NCBI GenBank assembly: GCA_013141495.1
Contig: JABFQV010000006.1
Location: 62,001 to 126,000 of the forward strand
Reading direction: 5' to 3'
DNA from: Methylotenera sp.
Lineage (GTDB): Bacteria; Pseudomonadota; Gammaproteobacteria; Burkholderiales; Methylophilaceae
Length of the DNA stretch: 64,000 nt
The first letter of the stretch is position 1. Each line of letters begins with the position of its first letter. A program made the position numbers and the translations under genes. Positions 18,763-27,886 of this stretch are shown piece after piece. The notes under the pieces were generated by a model. The model was not told the origin of the DNA and searched no databases. It was given only the letters and a program-made list of their open reading frames with translations.

Positions 18763-20550
18763 ATGAATCTGTTAAAAACCTGGGGCCAGCGATGCGCCAT
18801 CCTGACCTTTTTTGCGCTATCGTTTGCTGCTATCGCTGCTGATGTTAGCCAGACTAACGCCGATATACAAGAACAAATCCGTCAGCAGGAACGCTTACGT
18901 TTATTGCGCGAGCAGCAAGAACCCAAGCCAGATGCGCGTGGCGCTGGCGAGCAACTTAAAAGCACCGTACCGATTGTCGCTGACATCATTCCAGATAACG
19001 AAACGCCTTGTTTTATTGTTGCTAAGATCGGGCTCGCTGGCGATTCAGCCAACCAATTTCAGTTTGCCTTAAATGAAGTTCTGAACAACACCCCAGATGG
19101 CAAACCCATTTTAGGCCGTTGCCTGGGCGTAGTCGGCATTAACGCTGTCATGGCACGCGTACAGAATGCCATCATTGCAAAGGGTTATATCACCACACGG
19201 GTGTTAGCTGCACCGCAAGACTTAAAAGCTGGAGTCCTACTACTAACAGTAATTCCAGGCCGCGTGAATGCCATCCGTTTCACCCCTGATTCGAGCAATC
19301 ATGTGAGTGCCTGGAATGCACTCCCGATCAATACTGGCGATATTCTCAACTTGCGCGACATCGAACAAGCCCTGGAGAACTTCAAACGCGTGCCCACGGC
19401 TGAAGCGGACATTCAAATAGAGCCTGCCAATGTAAAGGCTGATGCTTCACAAAACAATGCAATGCCAGGTTTCAGCGATGTCGTCATCCGCTACCAACAA
19501 CGCTTTCCTGTGCGTATCTCTGTAGGGCTAGACGACAGTGGCTCCAACAGTACCGGTAAATACCAGGGCAGCACTACCTTGTCCGGCGACAACCTGCTTT
19601 CGCTCAACGATTTATTCTACATAAATTACAACCATGATTTGGGCGGTGGCGACTCTGGCAAGAGAGGCACCAAAGGCTATACCGTACATTATTCCACTCC
19701 CTGGGATTATTGGTTATTCAGTACCACGACTTCCAGCAACGACTATCATCAGGAAGTAGCAGGCGCATCACAGAATTACCTCTATAGCGGCACTTCACAA
19801 AACGCCGAAGTTAAACTGAGTCGTTTGGTCTATCGTAACAGCATCAATAAAACCAATCTGTCACTACGTGGCTTCCTGCGTAAATCCAATAACTTTATCG
19901 ACGATACAGAAGTTGAAGTGCAACGCCGCCGCACTGCCGGCTGGGAGTTCGGTTTCAATCAAAGCTGGTATGTTGGTAAATCTATTCTGGACTACAACCT
20001 GGCTTACCGCCGTGGCACTGGCGCACAAGATGCACTCAAGGCACCGGAAGAAGGATTCGGTGAAGGCACCTCGCGCATGAAGATGCTCCTCGGTGACCTT
20101 AACCTGAATGTACCGTTCTCAGCCCATGCGCCATGGGGCAATCAGCCGCTGCAATACTCGGCCACCCTGCGTGGGCAAGTCAATTACACACCGCTCACCC
20201 CGCAAGACCGCTTCAGCATCGGCAGCCGCTTCACGGTACGTGGCTTTGATGGGCAGCAAACGCTGATTGCAGACCATGGCTGGCTGATGCGTAATGAATT
20301 GATTGCACCGATTGCCGCAAGCGGGCAGTCATTGTACTGGGGGCTGGACTACGGCGAAGTCGGCGGACAGTCCTCCAAAAACCTCATTGGCAAGTATCTG
20401 GCAGGTACCGTAGTTGGGCTACGTGGTGGTGCGGCAAGCCGTTTTGGTGGTTTGAACTACGATGTGTTTTTAGGTAAACCCATTAACAAACCGCAGGGTT
20501 TTGCAACGCACCAGTCGGTTGCTGGATTTAATTTGAATTATGCGTATTGA
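18763..20550 (+). CDS. ShlB/FhaC/HecB family two-partner secretion transporter (TpsB)
   Basis: Outer-membrane Omp85-superfamily transporter that exports its partner TpsA. It has 595 residues. A signal peptide ends near AAIAA (about 26). A charged helix with QEQIRQQERLRLLREQQ follows, like the plug helix of FhaC. The POTRA region holds FIVAKIGLAGDS, TRVLAAPQDLKAGVLLLTVIPGR and VNAIRF. The C-terminal half is a beta-barrel ending in an aromatic residue (NLNYAY), with FTVRGFDGQ in the lid-loop motif region (about 490). It lies 47 bases before the tpsA gene, which it presumably secretes. A family-level call is safe, but the choice between haemolysin, adhesin and CDI type depends on the partner. 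Confidence 0.93.
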   Translation: MNLLKTWGQRCAILTFFALSFAAIAADVSQTNADIQEQIRQQERLRLLREQQEPKPDARGAGEQLKSTVPIVADIIPDNETPCFIVAKIGLAGDSANQFQFALNEVLNNTPDGKPILGRCLGVVGINAVMARVQNAIIAKGYITTRVLAAPQDLKAGVLLLTVIPGRVNAIRFTPDSSNHVSAWNALPINTGDILNLRDIEQALENFKRVPTAEADIQIEPANVKADASQNNAMPGFSDVVIRYQQRFPVRISVGLDDSGSNSTGKYQGSTTLSGDNLLSLNDLFYINYNHDLGGGDSGKRGTKGYTVHYSTPWDYWLFSTTTSSNDYHQEVAGASQNYLYSGTSQNAEVKLSRLVYRNSINKTNLSLRGFLRKSNNFIDDTEVEVQRRRTAGWEFGFNQSWYVGKSILDYNLAYRRGTGAQDALKAPEEGFGEGTSRMKMLLGDLNLNVPFSAHAPWGNQPLQYSATLRGQVNYTPLTPQDRFSIGSRFTVRGFDGQQTLIADHGWLMRNELIAPIAASGQSLYWGLDYGEVGGQSSKNLIGKYLAGTVVGLRGGAASRFGGLNYDVFLGKPINKPQGFATHQSVAGFNLNYAY

Positions 20551-20597
20551 CACACTAAACTTTTATAGACGTAGCGCAATTATCAAGAAGCTGATCA

Positions 20598-23500
20598 ATG
20601 AATAAAACCAGATTCCGCATCATTTTTAATAAAGCCCGTGGCATGCTGATGGCAGTCGCAGAACATATTGCCAACGCCGGTAAATCTGTGCGGACTTCGG
20701 ATGCATCAGCAAATGGTCACGTCGGCCAGGCAAACCATACTACAGTCACATTAAAACCAACGCATTTTGCGGTGTTGTGTCATTTAGGCCTGGTAAGTTT
20801 CGTTGGTTTAAGCGTATTTGCCAACCCAGCCCATGCTGACATCATTGCCGACCAGACCGCGCCGGCAAACCAACGCCCTGTCATCATCAACGCGCCTAAC
20901 GGTGTGCCATTAGTCAATATCCAAACCCCAAGTGCGGCCGGTGTCTCCCGCAACACCTATAGCCAATTCGATGTCAACGCAAACGGCGCCATTCTCAATA
21001 ACAGCCGTACCAATGTGCAAACGCAATTAGGCGGCTGGGTGCAAGGCAACCCGTATTTAGCCACCGGCACTGCGCGTATCATTCTGAACGAAGTCAACAG
21101 CAACAACCCCAGCTTACTCAACGGTTATGTTGAAGTCGCAGGTAGCCGTGCCCAGGTGGTAATTGCCAATCCGGCAGGCATTTCGTGTAACGGTTGCGGT
21201 TTCATTAATGCTAGCCGAACCACGCTTACCACCGGTACGCCCATCATCAACAATGGCGATTTAATAGGCTACCGTGTCGGTGGCGGTGCCATTAACTTCT
21301 TAGGTGCAGGGCTAGATACGGCCAATAGCAACTATACCGATGTGATTGCGCGTGCCGTGAATGTCAATGCAGGCCTGTGGGCACAGAATCTAAATATCAT
21401 CACCGGTAGCAACCAGGTGAATGTTGCCAGTAATGGTGATATTACGGGCATTACCCCGATCAGCCCAAACGCTACATTACCGGATGGCAACAGCAACCCC
21501 ACACCCGGCTTTGCCATTGATGTCGCCGCCTTGGGTGGCATGTATGCCGGCAAAATTCACATGATAGGCACCGAAGCCGGTTTAGGGGTACGTAATGCAG
21601 GCAGTATCGGGGCGAGTGTTGGTGAAGTCAGCATTGATGTGAATGGTAACCTGACAAACAGCAATCGCATCAGCAGCACCACGCAAACCAATATCAATGC
21701 AGCTAGCATCAGCAACACAGGCGGCACAATCACTGCAGGTCAGTTATTAAACATCAATACCAATAGCTTAACTGGCGACGGTCAACTACTCTCTGGCGGT
21801 GATGCAACGGTGACACTCTCCAGTGACTACACCCAAACCACCTCCGGTAAAACTCAAGCCAACGGCAACCTAACGTTCACCACCACTGGCAACTTAACCA
21901 ATCAAGGCAGCCTATTAGCTGGCAATACCCTCACACTGAATGCAGCCAACATTGACAACACTGCTACCGCAGAAATCACCGGCCTCAATACCCAACTCAA
22001 TGTAAGCAACACCCTCACCAACCGAGGCGTGATTGACGGCAGTGACACCTTCATCAACGCGAATGTACTCAATAACATCGGCACCGGCAGTATATTCGGC
22101 GATCATATTGCCATTGCCGCCAATACGCTCAATAACACCGATGAAACAGTCAATGGCATTAACACCTCTGCCGTAATTGCGGCGCGCAATCGTTTGGATA
22201 TAGGTGCCAACACCATCACCAATCAAAATAACGCGCTGATGTTCAGTGCTGGCGATATAGCGATTGCAGGTGCATTGGATGGTCAACATCAAGCGACCAT
22301 CGACTCTGGGCAAACACAAACTGCCATACTCCTGAATAAGGGGGCAACGATAGAGGCATTAGGCAACTTAAATGCCAATATTAACGATTTACAAAACTTG
22401 AATGCGGGCATCACCACACAAACCGCCTTTGTCGGTAGCACGGCTTATGACCAATTTACGCCGCGTGGTCAAAGTGTCATTCTGGATGCTGCTGATTACC
22501 CTGGTGCGCAAATTGGCAACCAGCGAATCTCAACGCGCACTGCCGGGCCTTATACGTTTAGAGAATACTGGCGCTACGTTTACACCGGCGATACCACGGA
22601 AACCCAGGTATTAACCTCCGCCCCAGCACAATTGCTATCAGGCAATCACATGATACTCAATGGCAACGTCACTAACAGTGACAGCAAAATCATCGCAGGG
22701 GGTGCCTTGGATACCACAGACGCCACCCTGAACAACCTGAATACCCAAGGCCAAACCACCACCAGCTACAATGGCACGGCTTACTATTATGATTATGATG
22801 GCAGTGGCAGTGGCTTTCGTTATGATGTTTCCGCCTCTGCTTACAATCCAGCCAACCTGGTCACCAGCTTTAATTTGCCGACTAGCGAAGTGTCGCAACA
22901 CACCGCGCCAGTCGGCACAGGTACGGTAGTGACCAACATCAATCTAAGTACACTGCCTAACAGCAGCCTGTTCCAACCCAGCCCCGATCCAAGTAGCCAT
23001 TACCTGCTTGAAACCAACCCGCGCTTTGCCAATTACCGCACCTGGCTATCCAGTGATTTCATGCTCAATGCCTTGCGTTATGACCCAGCCACGCAAACCA
23101 AACGCCTAGGCGACGGCTTTTATGAGCAACGTTTGATACGCGAGCAAATCAACGCTCTCACTGGTCAACGCTTCCTCGTCGGCTACGCAGATGACGAAGC
23201 TCAATACCAAGCCCTGATGAGCAACGGCGCCACCTTCGCCCAAGCGCACCAACTGGTACCAGGGGTTGCCCTCAGCGCAGAACAAGTCGCCCAACTTACA
23301 TCTGACATCGTGTGGCTGGTAGCACAAACCATGACATTGCCAGACGGCACCCAAACGCAAGCCTTGGTGCCGCAAGTCTATGTACGCCTGCAAGCAGGGG
23401 ATATCAGCCACACAGGCAGCTTGCTGGCAGGGCAGAGCATCCACTTAAATCTGGCGTCTGATGAAACAAACAATGGTAACCTGATCAACAGTGGCAGCAT

Positions 23501-26500
23501 ACTTGGCCGTGGTCTTGTCGTCATCAATGCGCAAAACATACACAATCTGGGAGGCCGCATGCAAGGCCAGCAAGTTGCGCTGACAGCCAATGATGATATC
23601 AACAATATCGGCGGTACCATTTCTGCGCAAGATGTACTTGTGCTTGACGCAGGGCGCGACATCAACGTTAAAAGCACCACGCAGTCGGCTTCAAACCAAG
23701 CGGGGCAAAGCAGCTTTACCCGCACCAACCTGGACCGTGTTGCAGGGCTATATGTTGGCGTCAAGGTCGATGCGGAGCAGCGGGCCCTTGACGGACATGC
23801 ACTAGACGGGTACATCAACCCGACTGGCACTGGTCTGCTAGTGGCCTCTGCAGGTAACGACATCCATCTGGATGCAGCAGCATTGATCAATCTGGCACCG
23901 ACGGGCGCTGGTAACCCCAATACCGCTGAAGCTGGCACCTATATCAGTGCGGCCAACAACCTTAACTTTGGTACGGTGGCCACCGCCGAACAAAACAACA
24001 GCATCCGCAATACCAAAAATTATGTCAAACATGGCAACACGCAGGAAATTGGCACCAACATACAAACCACGGGAGATATCAGTTTAACTGCAGGCAATGA
24101 CCTTAACGCCCGCGCAGTCAACATCAATAGCGAGCAAGGTGCGCTCAGCGCTACCGCTGGCAACGACATGACGATTGAAGCGGGCGAAGCTACCAGCAAC
24201 GTAGCAACTGCACGCTATGTTAAAAAAAGCGGCACCTTCAGTAGCAAAAAAACCACGGAGCGTAATACCTATAATGACACTACCAGCATCAGCAGCAACC
24301 TCAGTGCCGATACCATTGCACTCAATGCACAAAATATCAAGGTAGATGGCAGCAATGTAGTGGCGACCAATAATCTAGAGTTAAATGCCACAGCAAACGT
24401 TAATATCACAGCAGCCACCGACACCCATGATGAAACCCATTACAAAAAAGTCAGCAAGACAGGCTTTACCGCCACCTCCACCAGCATCGGCTATGGCAGC
24501 AGCAAACTCACCAACACCAACGACAGCCAGCAGGTGACGAATGTCGGCAGCACCGTGGGCAGTGTAGAAGGGGATGTGAATATCATCAGCGGTAAGACTT
24601 ACACCCAAACCGGTAGTGATATACTCACCCCACAAGGCGATATCAGCATCACGGCACAACAAGTGAACATCATCAACGCGACAGATACCTACGCTAACCA
24701 GCAGAGTATGAAGTATAAGCAGACAGGGATTACGCTGGCGGTGAGTAGCAGTGCACTTAATCTTGCTCAGAACGTTGCAGGCACCGCACAAGCTGCGGTA
24801 AAGAGTGATAGTAATCGCAATAAAGCGCTCAATGCGCTACAAACTTATGCAAATGCATCTACATTGCAGGAACAAGGCAAAGCAATAGTCAATGCGGTTA
24901 AGGCAGGCAATGTTCAGGATGCAGCTAGTGCAGCAGGTGTACGTGTTAGCGTCAGTATTGGCAGCTCAAAAGCCAGCAGCACTGGCAGTACCAATGTAAC
25001 TACCAGTCAAGAAGGTTTGCTAAAAGCAGGTGGTGACATCAGCATAAAAGCGACTCAAGAGAGTATCAACGTAGTTGGCAGTGAAATAAAAGCTGCTCAA
25101 AACGTTACACTAGATGCCGCCAAAGACATCAACTTAATCGCAAGTGCCGATACAGAAGCTAACCTCAGTAAAAACAAAAGCAGTAGTGCCAGCATAGGGG
25201 TTTCATTCGGCGTAGGTAAAAACACAGGCTTTAGTGTAGATGTTGCAGCCAGTCGTGGCAAAGGCAATGCCAACAGCGATAGCACCACCTACAACAATAG
25301 CCAAGTAAGCGCAGGCGAAAAATTGAACTTAAAATCTGGCAACGACGCGAATCTAATTGGAGCTAACCTCAGTGGCAAGCAAGTCATCGCCAACATAGGC
25401 GGTGACCTTAATATGAAAAGCCTGCAAGACACCTCAGCAAGTAAAGCCAAACAAAGCAACACCAGCGTTGGTGTAAGCATTCCTATTGGGCTAGGCACAG
25501 GCGGTGGCAGTTTTAGCCAAAGCAAACAAAAAAGCAGTAGTAACTATGCCAGTGTATATGAGCAATCTGGTATTAAGGCAGGGAGTGAAGGCTTTAACAT
25601 TACGACACAAGGCAACACCGACCTGAAGGGCTCAACCATTAGCAGTGAAGCCAGTGCAGATAAAAACCAGCTGACCACAGGCACACTCACCACCAGCAAT
25701 ATACAAAACCACATGGATGCAAAAGCCAGTGGCAGTACTACAGGCTTAAGTACAGACATGCTAAGTAGCAAGTATGCCTTAGCCAAAGGCGTTGCAGGCA
25801 ACCTGATGAATAATGGTAAAGAAAGTGTGAGTGATAATAGCGCTACGCTTAGTGCAATTGCATCTGCTGCCATCAACATTACAGATAACACCACACAACT
25901 TAACAAGACAGGAAAAACAACAGAAGAAACGGTTGCTACTTTAAACCGAGACACCACGAACACTAACCGGGTACTGGCAAAACCAGATATAGAGGCACTG
26001 CAAGAGAAAGTGCAGCAACAGCTGGCGGATAGGCAGCTATTACTCGCAACAATCACCACATTTACAGATGAGTCCTTTAATAAAGCGTTTTTAACTAAAG
26101 CTCAAATGTACGAAGTCATGCGAGATGATGAGGGCAAATTAAAACTTGGTGATGATGGCAAGCCAGTTATGCGAGTACTAGATGAAACTGAAAAACTAAC
26201 TCTAAAAGCCAATGGCGACAACAAAAAACTGAATGTATTTACTAACGGCATTTTTAACGATGAAACGGCAGCGGCTAATTACTCAGTACAAATGACCGAA
26301 GCCCCAGCGGGCGAGAAAGTCTATCTCGTGCACTTTCCAGAGGCGAATAATTTCCTCTCTGAGTTACTGATAGCAGCCTATCAAAAGAACTTAGAAAGTA
26401 GCACACTAGGGCTTAGTAATGCCACGCAAGAGATTGTAAATCTATCGCAAACTTACGGGCAGGATGGGCTTAACTTGGTGGGGCATAGTCGTGGATCAAT

Positions 26501-26879
26501 AACGATCGGCAATGCACTGGAAATGCTACTGGAAATGGAATACAACAAAGCACCACTTAGTGACACCACTGTTAAAATCGTAGGCCCTGCTTATTCGGCA
26601 CAAGAGTTAGCTAATTCGCTAAACACCCTAAGTGGCGGCAATCAAACCAGTGTGCAGTTGCAAAACCATATAGATGACTTTACTGGACGACTGCTTGGAA
26701 GTAACCCACCCACTTATGGCACAAGGCCAGCAGAAAGTAGCATGATTAAAGAATGGATTCATACCTTTGGCAAGGCGCCAACAGTGCATAGTTGTTATGG
26801 GACAGGGGCAGCAAGTTCTGATTGCTACCCTAAGTATGGTGCGCCAAAAACAATTGATATTCCATCTACAAATAAGTAG
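20598..26879 (+). CDS. Filamentous haemagglutinin-type exoprotein (TpsA) with C-terminal hydrolase-like domain
   Basis: A 2093-residue surface exoprotein. The extended signal peptide region starts MNKTRFRIIFNKARGMLMAV, and cleavage is likely after ANPAHA (residue 80). The TPS secretion domain covers about 85-210, including NPAGISCNGCGFINASR. Haemagglutinin repeats with beta-helix character fill about 340-1800. The last 250 residues differ: a pretoxin-like stretch (DESFNKAFLTKAQMYEV), then FTNGIFNDETAA, HFPEANNFLSELL and NLVGHSRGSITIGNAL. Ser1964 is the likely nucleophile of an alpha/beta-hydrolase or lipase-like fold. I see no VENN motif. The layout resembles contact-dependent inhibition exoproteins with a toxin tip. 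It is 47 bases downstream of tpsB, and a lipoprotein gene follows after eight bases. The toxin role is inference. Confidence 0.9.
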   Translation: MNKTRFRIIFNKARGMLMAVAEHIANAGKSVRTSDASANGHVGQANHTTVTLKPTHFAVLCHLGLVSFVGLSVFANPAHADIIADQTAPANQRPVIINAPNGVPLVNIQTPSAAGVSRNTYSQFDVNANGAILNNSRTNVQTQLGGWVQGNPYLATGTARIILNEVNSNNPSLLNGYVEVAGSRAQVVIANPAGISCNGCGFINASRTTLTTGTPIINNGDLIGYRVGGGAINFLGAGLDTANSNYTDVIARAVNVNAGLWAQNLNIITGSNQVNVASNGDITGITPISPNATLPDGNSNPTPGFAIDVAALGGMYAGKIHMIGTEAGLGVRNAGSIGASVGEVSIDVNGNLTNSNRISSTTQTNINAASISNTGGTITAGQLLNINTNSLTGDGQLLSGGDATVTLSSDYTQTTSGKTQANGNLTFTTTGNLTNQGSLLAGNTLTLNAANIDNTATAEITGLNTQLNVSNTLTNRGVIDGSDTFINANVLNNIGTGSIFGDHIAIAANTLNNTDETVNGINTSAVIAARNRLDIGANTITNQNNALMFSAGDIAIAGALDGQHQATIDSGQTQTAILLNKGATIEALGNLNANINDLQNLNAGITTQTAFVGSTAYDQFTPRGQSVILDAADYPGAQIGNQRISTRTAGPYTFREYWRYVYTGDTTETQVLTSAPAQLLSGNHMILNGNVTNSDSKIIAGGALDTTDATLNNLNTQGQTTTSYNGTAYYYDYDGSGSGFRYDVSASAYNPANLVTSFNLPTSEVSQHTAPVGTGTVVTNINLSTLPNSSLFQPSPDPSSHYLLETNPRFANYRTWLSSDFMLNALRYDPATQTKRLGDGFYEQRLIREQINALTGQRFLVGYADDEAQYQALMSNGATFAQAHQLVPGVALSAEQVAQLTSDIVWLVAQTMTLPDGTQTQALVPQVYVRLQAGDISHTGSLLAGQSIHLNLASDETNNGNLINSGSILGRGLVVINAQNIHNLGGRMQGQQVALTANDDINNIGGTISAQDVLVLDAGRDINVKSTTQSASNQAGQSSFTRTNLDRVAGLYVGVKVDAEQRALDGHALDGYINPTGTGLLVASAGNDIHLDAAALINLAPTGAGNPNTAEAGTYISAANNLNFGTVATAEQNNSIRNTKNYVKHGNTQEIGTNIQTTGDISLTAGNDLNARAVNINSEQGALSATAGNDMTIEAGEATSNVATARYVKKSGTFSSKKTTERNTYNDTTSISSNLSADTIALNAQNIKVDGSNVVATNNLELNATANVNITAATDTHDETHYKKVSKTGFTATSTSIGYGSSKLTNTNDSQQVTNVGSTVGSVEGDVNIISGKTYTQTGSDILTPQGDISITAQQVNIINATDTYANQQSMKYKQTGITLAVSSSALNLAQNVAGTAQAAVKSDSNRNKALNALQTYANASTLQEQGKAIVNAVKAGNVQDAASAAGVRVSVSIGSSKASSTGSTNVTTSQEGLLKAGGDISIKATQESINVVGSEIKAAQNVTLDAAKDINLIASADTEANLSKNKSSSASIGVSFGVGKNTGFSVDVAASRGKGNANSDSTTYNNSQVSAGEKLNLKSGNDANLIGANLSGKQVIANIGGDLNMKSLQDTSASKAKQSNTSVGVSIPIGLGTGGGSFSQSKQKSSSNYASVYEQSGIKAGSEGFNITTQGNTDLKGSTISSEASADKNQLTTGTLTTSNIQNHMDAKASGSTTGLSTDMLSSKYALAKGVAGNLMNNGKESVSDNSATLSAIASAAINITDNTTQLNKTGKTTEETVATLNRDTTNTNRVLAKPDIEALQEKVQQQLADRQLLLATITTFTDESFNKAFLTKAQMYEVMRDDEGKLKLGDDGKPVMRVLDETEKLTLKANGDNKKLNVFTNGIFNDETAAANYSVQMTEAPAGEKVYLVHFPEANNFLSELLIAAYQKNLESSTLGLSNATQEIVNLSQTYGQDGLNLVGHSRGSITIGNALEMLLEMEYNKAPLSDTTVKIVGPAYSAQELANSLNTLSGGNQTSVQLQNHIDDFTGRLLGSNPPTYGTRPAESSMIKEWIHTFGKAPTVHSCYGTGAASSDCYPKYGAPKTIDIPSTNK

Positions 26880-26887
26880 GGCTAATC

Positions 26888-27589
26888 ATGAAAAGCAATA
26901 TGTTTATATACTTTGGTTCATTATTTTTTCTTGGCTGTTCAACTTACATGGAACAGGTGGTTTATAAACCAGCACCTGCAACATATCAAGAGTGGTCAAA
27001 ATCTGGAGCATCTACCTTAGATATTAAAAAATCTTTATTGGCGTGCGGCAAACCATCCCCAGATATTAGCTTTGAAATATACGAAAAAGTGTTTAATATC
27101 AGCCGTTATGATGAGATGGCTTACATGAATAAATTAGCACTAGAGGGTTTTTGTATGGAGCGTGCGGGGTACAAATACAACGGCCTTTATAACCCAAAAA
27201 AGACTTGTTCGTTAGAGAAATACAAAAATGTCCCAGCCTGCCAACCCGATGCAGTCATTCCCACTCCCAGTGTTGAAAGGCGCCTTAATAGTTGGTACTG
27301 CAAAATCAAAACTGACTATGACTATTGTCTAAAAAATGCACTTGCGCCTCAGCTTTGCAATCCAGAAGAAATTAAAACGCCTCCACCAGAATGTCTAGCT
27401 GATGGGCAAGCACAATCCCCAATATCACAAACTAATTCATCTACACAAATCAAACCGAGAACAAATACCTACATACCACCTGATAGGATGCAACAGCAAA
27501 CAATACAATTACAGCGCGACACACAAAACCAAAACAATCGGCAAATGAACAATATGCTTAAAAGCACGGCACCTAAAATGCGGCCTTAA
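26888..27589 (+). CDS. Lipoprotein, putative immunity protein of the TpsA tip
   Basis: A 233-residue lipoprotein. The signal MKSNMFIYFGSLFFLGC ends in a lipobox with Cys17. The mature part begins with a conserved-looking block, YQEWSKSGASTLDIKKSLLACG, and later has GFCMERAGYKYNG. The W-x-K-x-G-x-(S/T) ... C ... C-M ... GYxY pattern recurs in three smaller lipoproteins downstream (30571, 32806, 33334). The C-terminal 60 residues are Gln/Asn-rich and probably unstructured. Its place directly after tpsA, where CDI loci carry their immunity gene, suggests immunity. That is inferred from position only. No enzyme motif is seen. Confidence 0.6.
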   Translation: MKSNMFIYFGSLFFLGCSTYMEQVVYKPAPATYQEWSKSGASTLDIKKSLLACGKPSPDISFEIYEKVFNISRYDEMAYMNKLALEGFCMERAGYKYNGLYNPKKTCSLEKYKNVPACQPDAVIPTPSVERRLNSWYCKIKTDYDYCLKNALAPQLCNPEEIKTPPPECLADGQAQSPISQTNSSTQIKPRTNTYIPPDRMQQQTIQLQRDTQNQNNRQMNNMLKSTAPKMRP

Positions 27590-27623
27590 ATTCACCCATC
27601 CACCTTAATCTAAATGAGAAATT

Positions 27624-27758
27624 ATGTTAATGACCAACTTCACACGCTTTATTGTAATGCTTTCAATGATTGAATTGCTCACTGCTTGCGCCACAAATGG
27701 AGACAACGCGCAACAACCCGCACTTCATCATGGAATCAATGGGGTCAGACTCCATTGA
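27624..27758 (+). pseudogene. Lipoprotein gene cut off by an inverted-repeat element
   Basis: A 44-codon frame starting at 27624 with a clean lipoprotein signal (IVMLSMIELLTAC, Cys28), then ATNGDNAQQPALHHG. At that point the left arm of the inverted-repeat element (27734-27760) begins, and the frame stops inside it at 27756-27758. I read this as a lipoprotein gene that lost its 3' part when the element, or a recombination at it, joined it to the tpsA fragment downstream. Confidence 0.6.
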
Positions 27759-27886
27759 TTCCATCTTTTCTACATTAAACACGATGAACAAATACTTCTT
27801 ATTACAACTGAAAATTGAAAAACTTTACCCAAGGGTTAGCTTCGCTTACATTGTTGGTAAATCAATGGAGTCTGACCCCATTGATT
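27734..27886. mobile_element. Inverted-repeat (MITE-like) element, variant a
   Basis: Two 27-bp arms, 27734-27760 and 27860-27886, are exact reverse complements of each other. Each arm is itself a hairpin: AATCAATGG, a nine-base loop, then CCATTGATT. About 99 bases lie between the arms. The GGGGTCAGAC core is shared with the four 70-71-bp elements at 30982, 32673, 33789 and 37580. The right arm ends within a few bases of where homology to tpsA begins. No transposase is encoded. Confidence 0.7.

Noticed and set aside
23378-24791. Several long minus-strand frames inside tpsA
   Set aside because: They follow from the base composition of the repeat-rich plus-strand gene. They lack start sites and family motifs, and the same shadows recur at the homologous fragment near 28000-29000.
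25920-26300. VENN-type pretoxin boundary in TpsA
   Set aside because: No VENN motif is present. The conserved stretch here is of a different type, so I do not claim a classical CdiA boundary.
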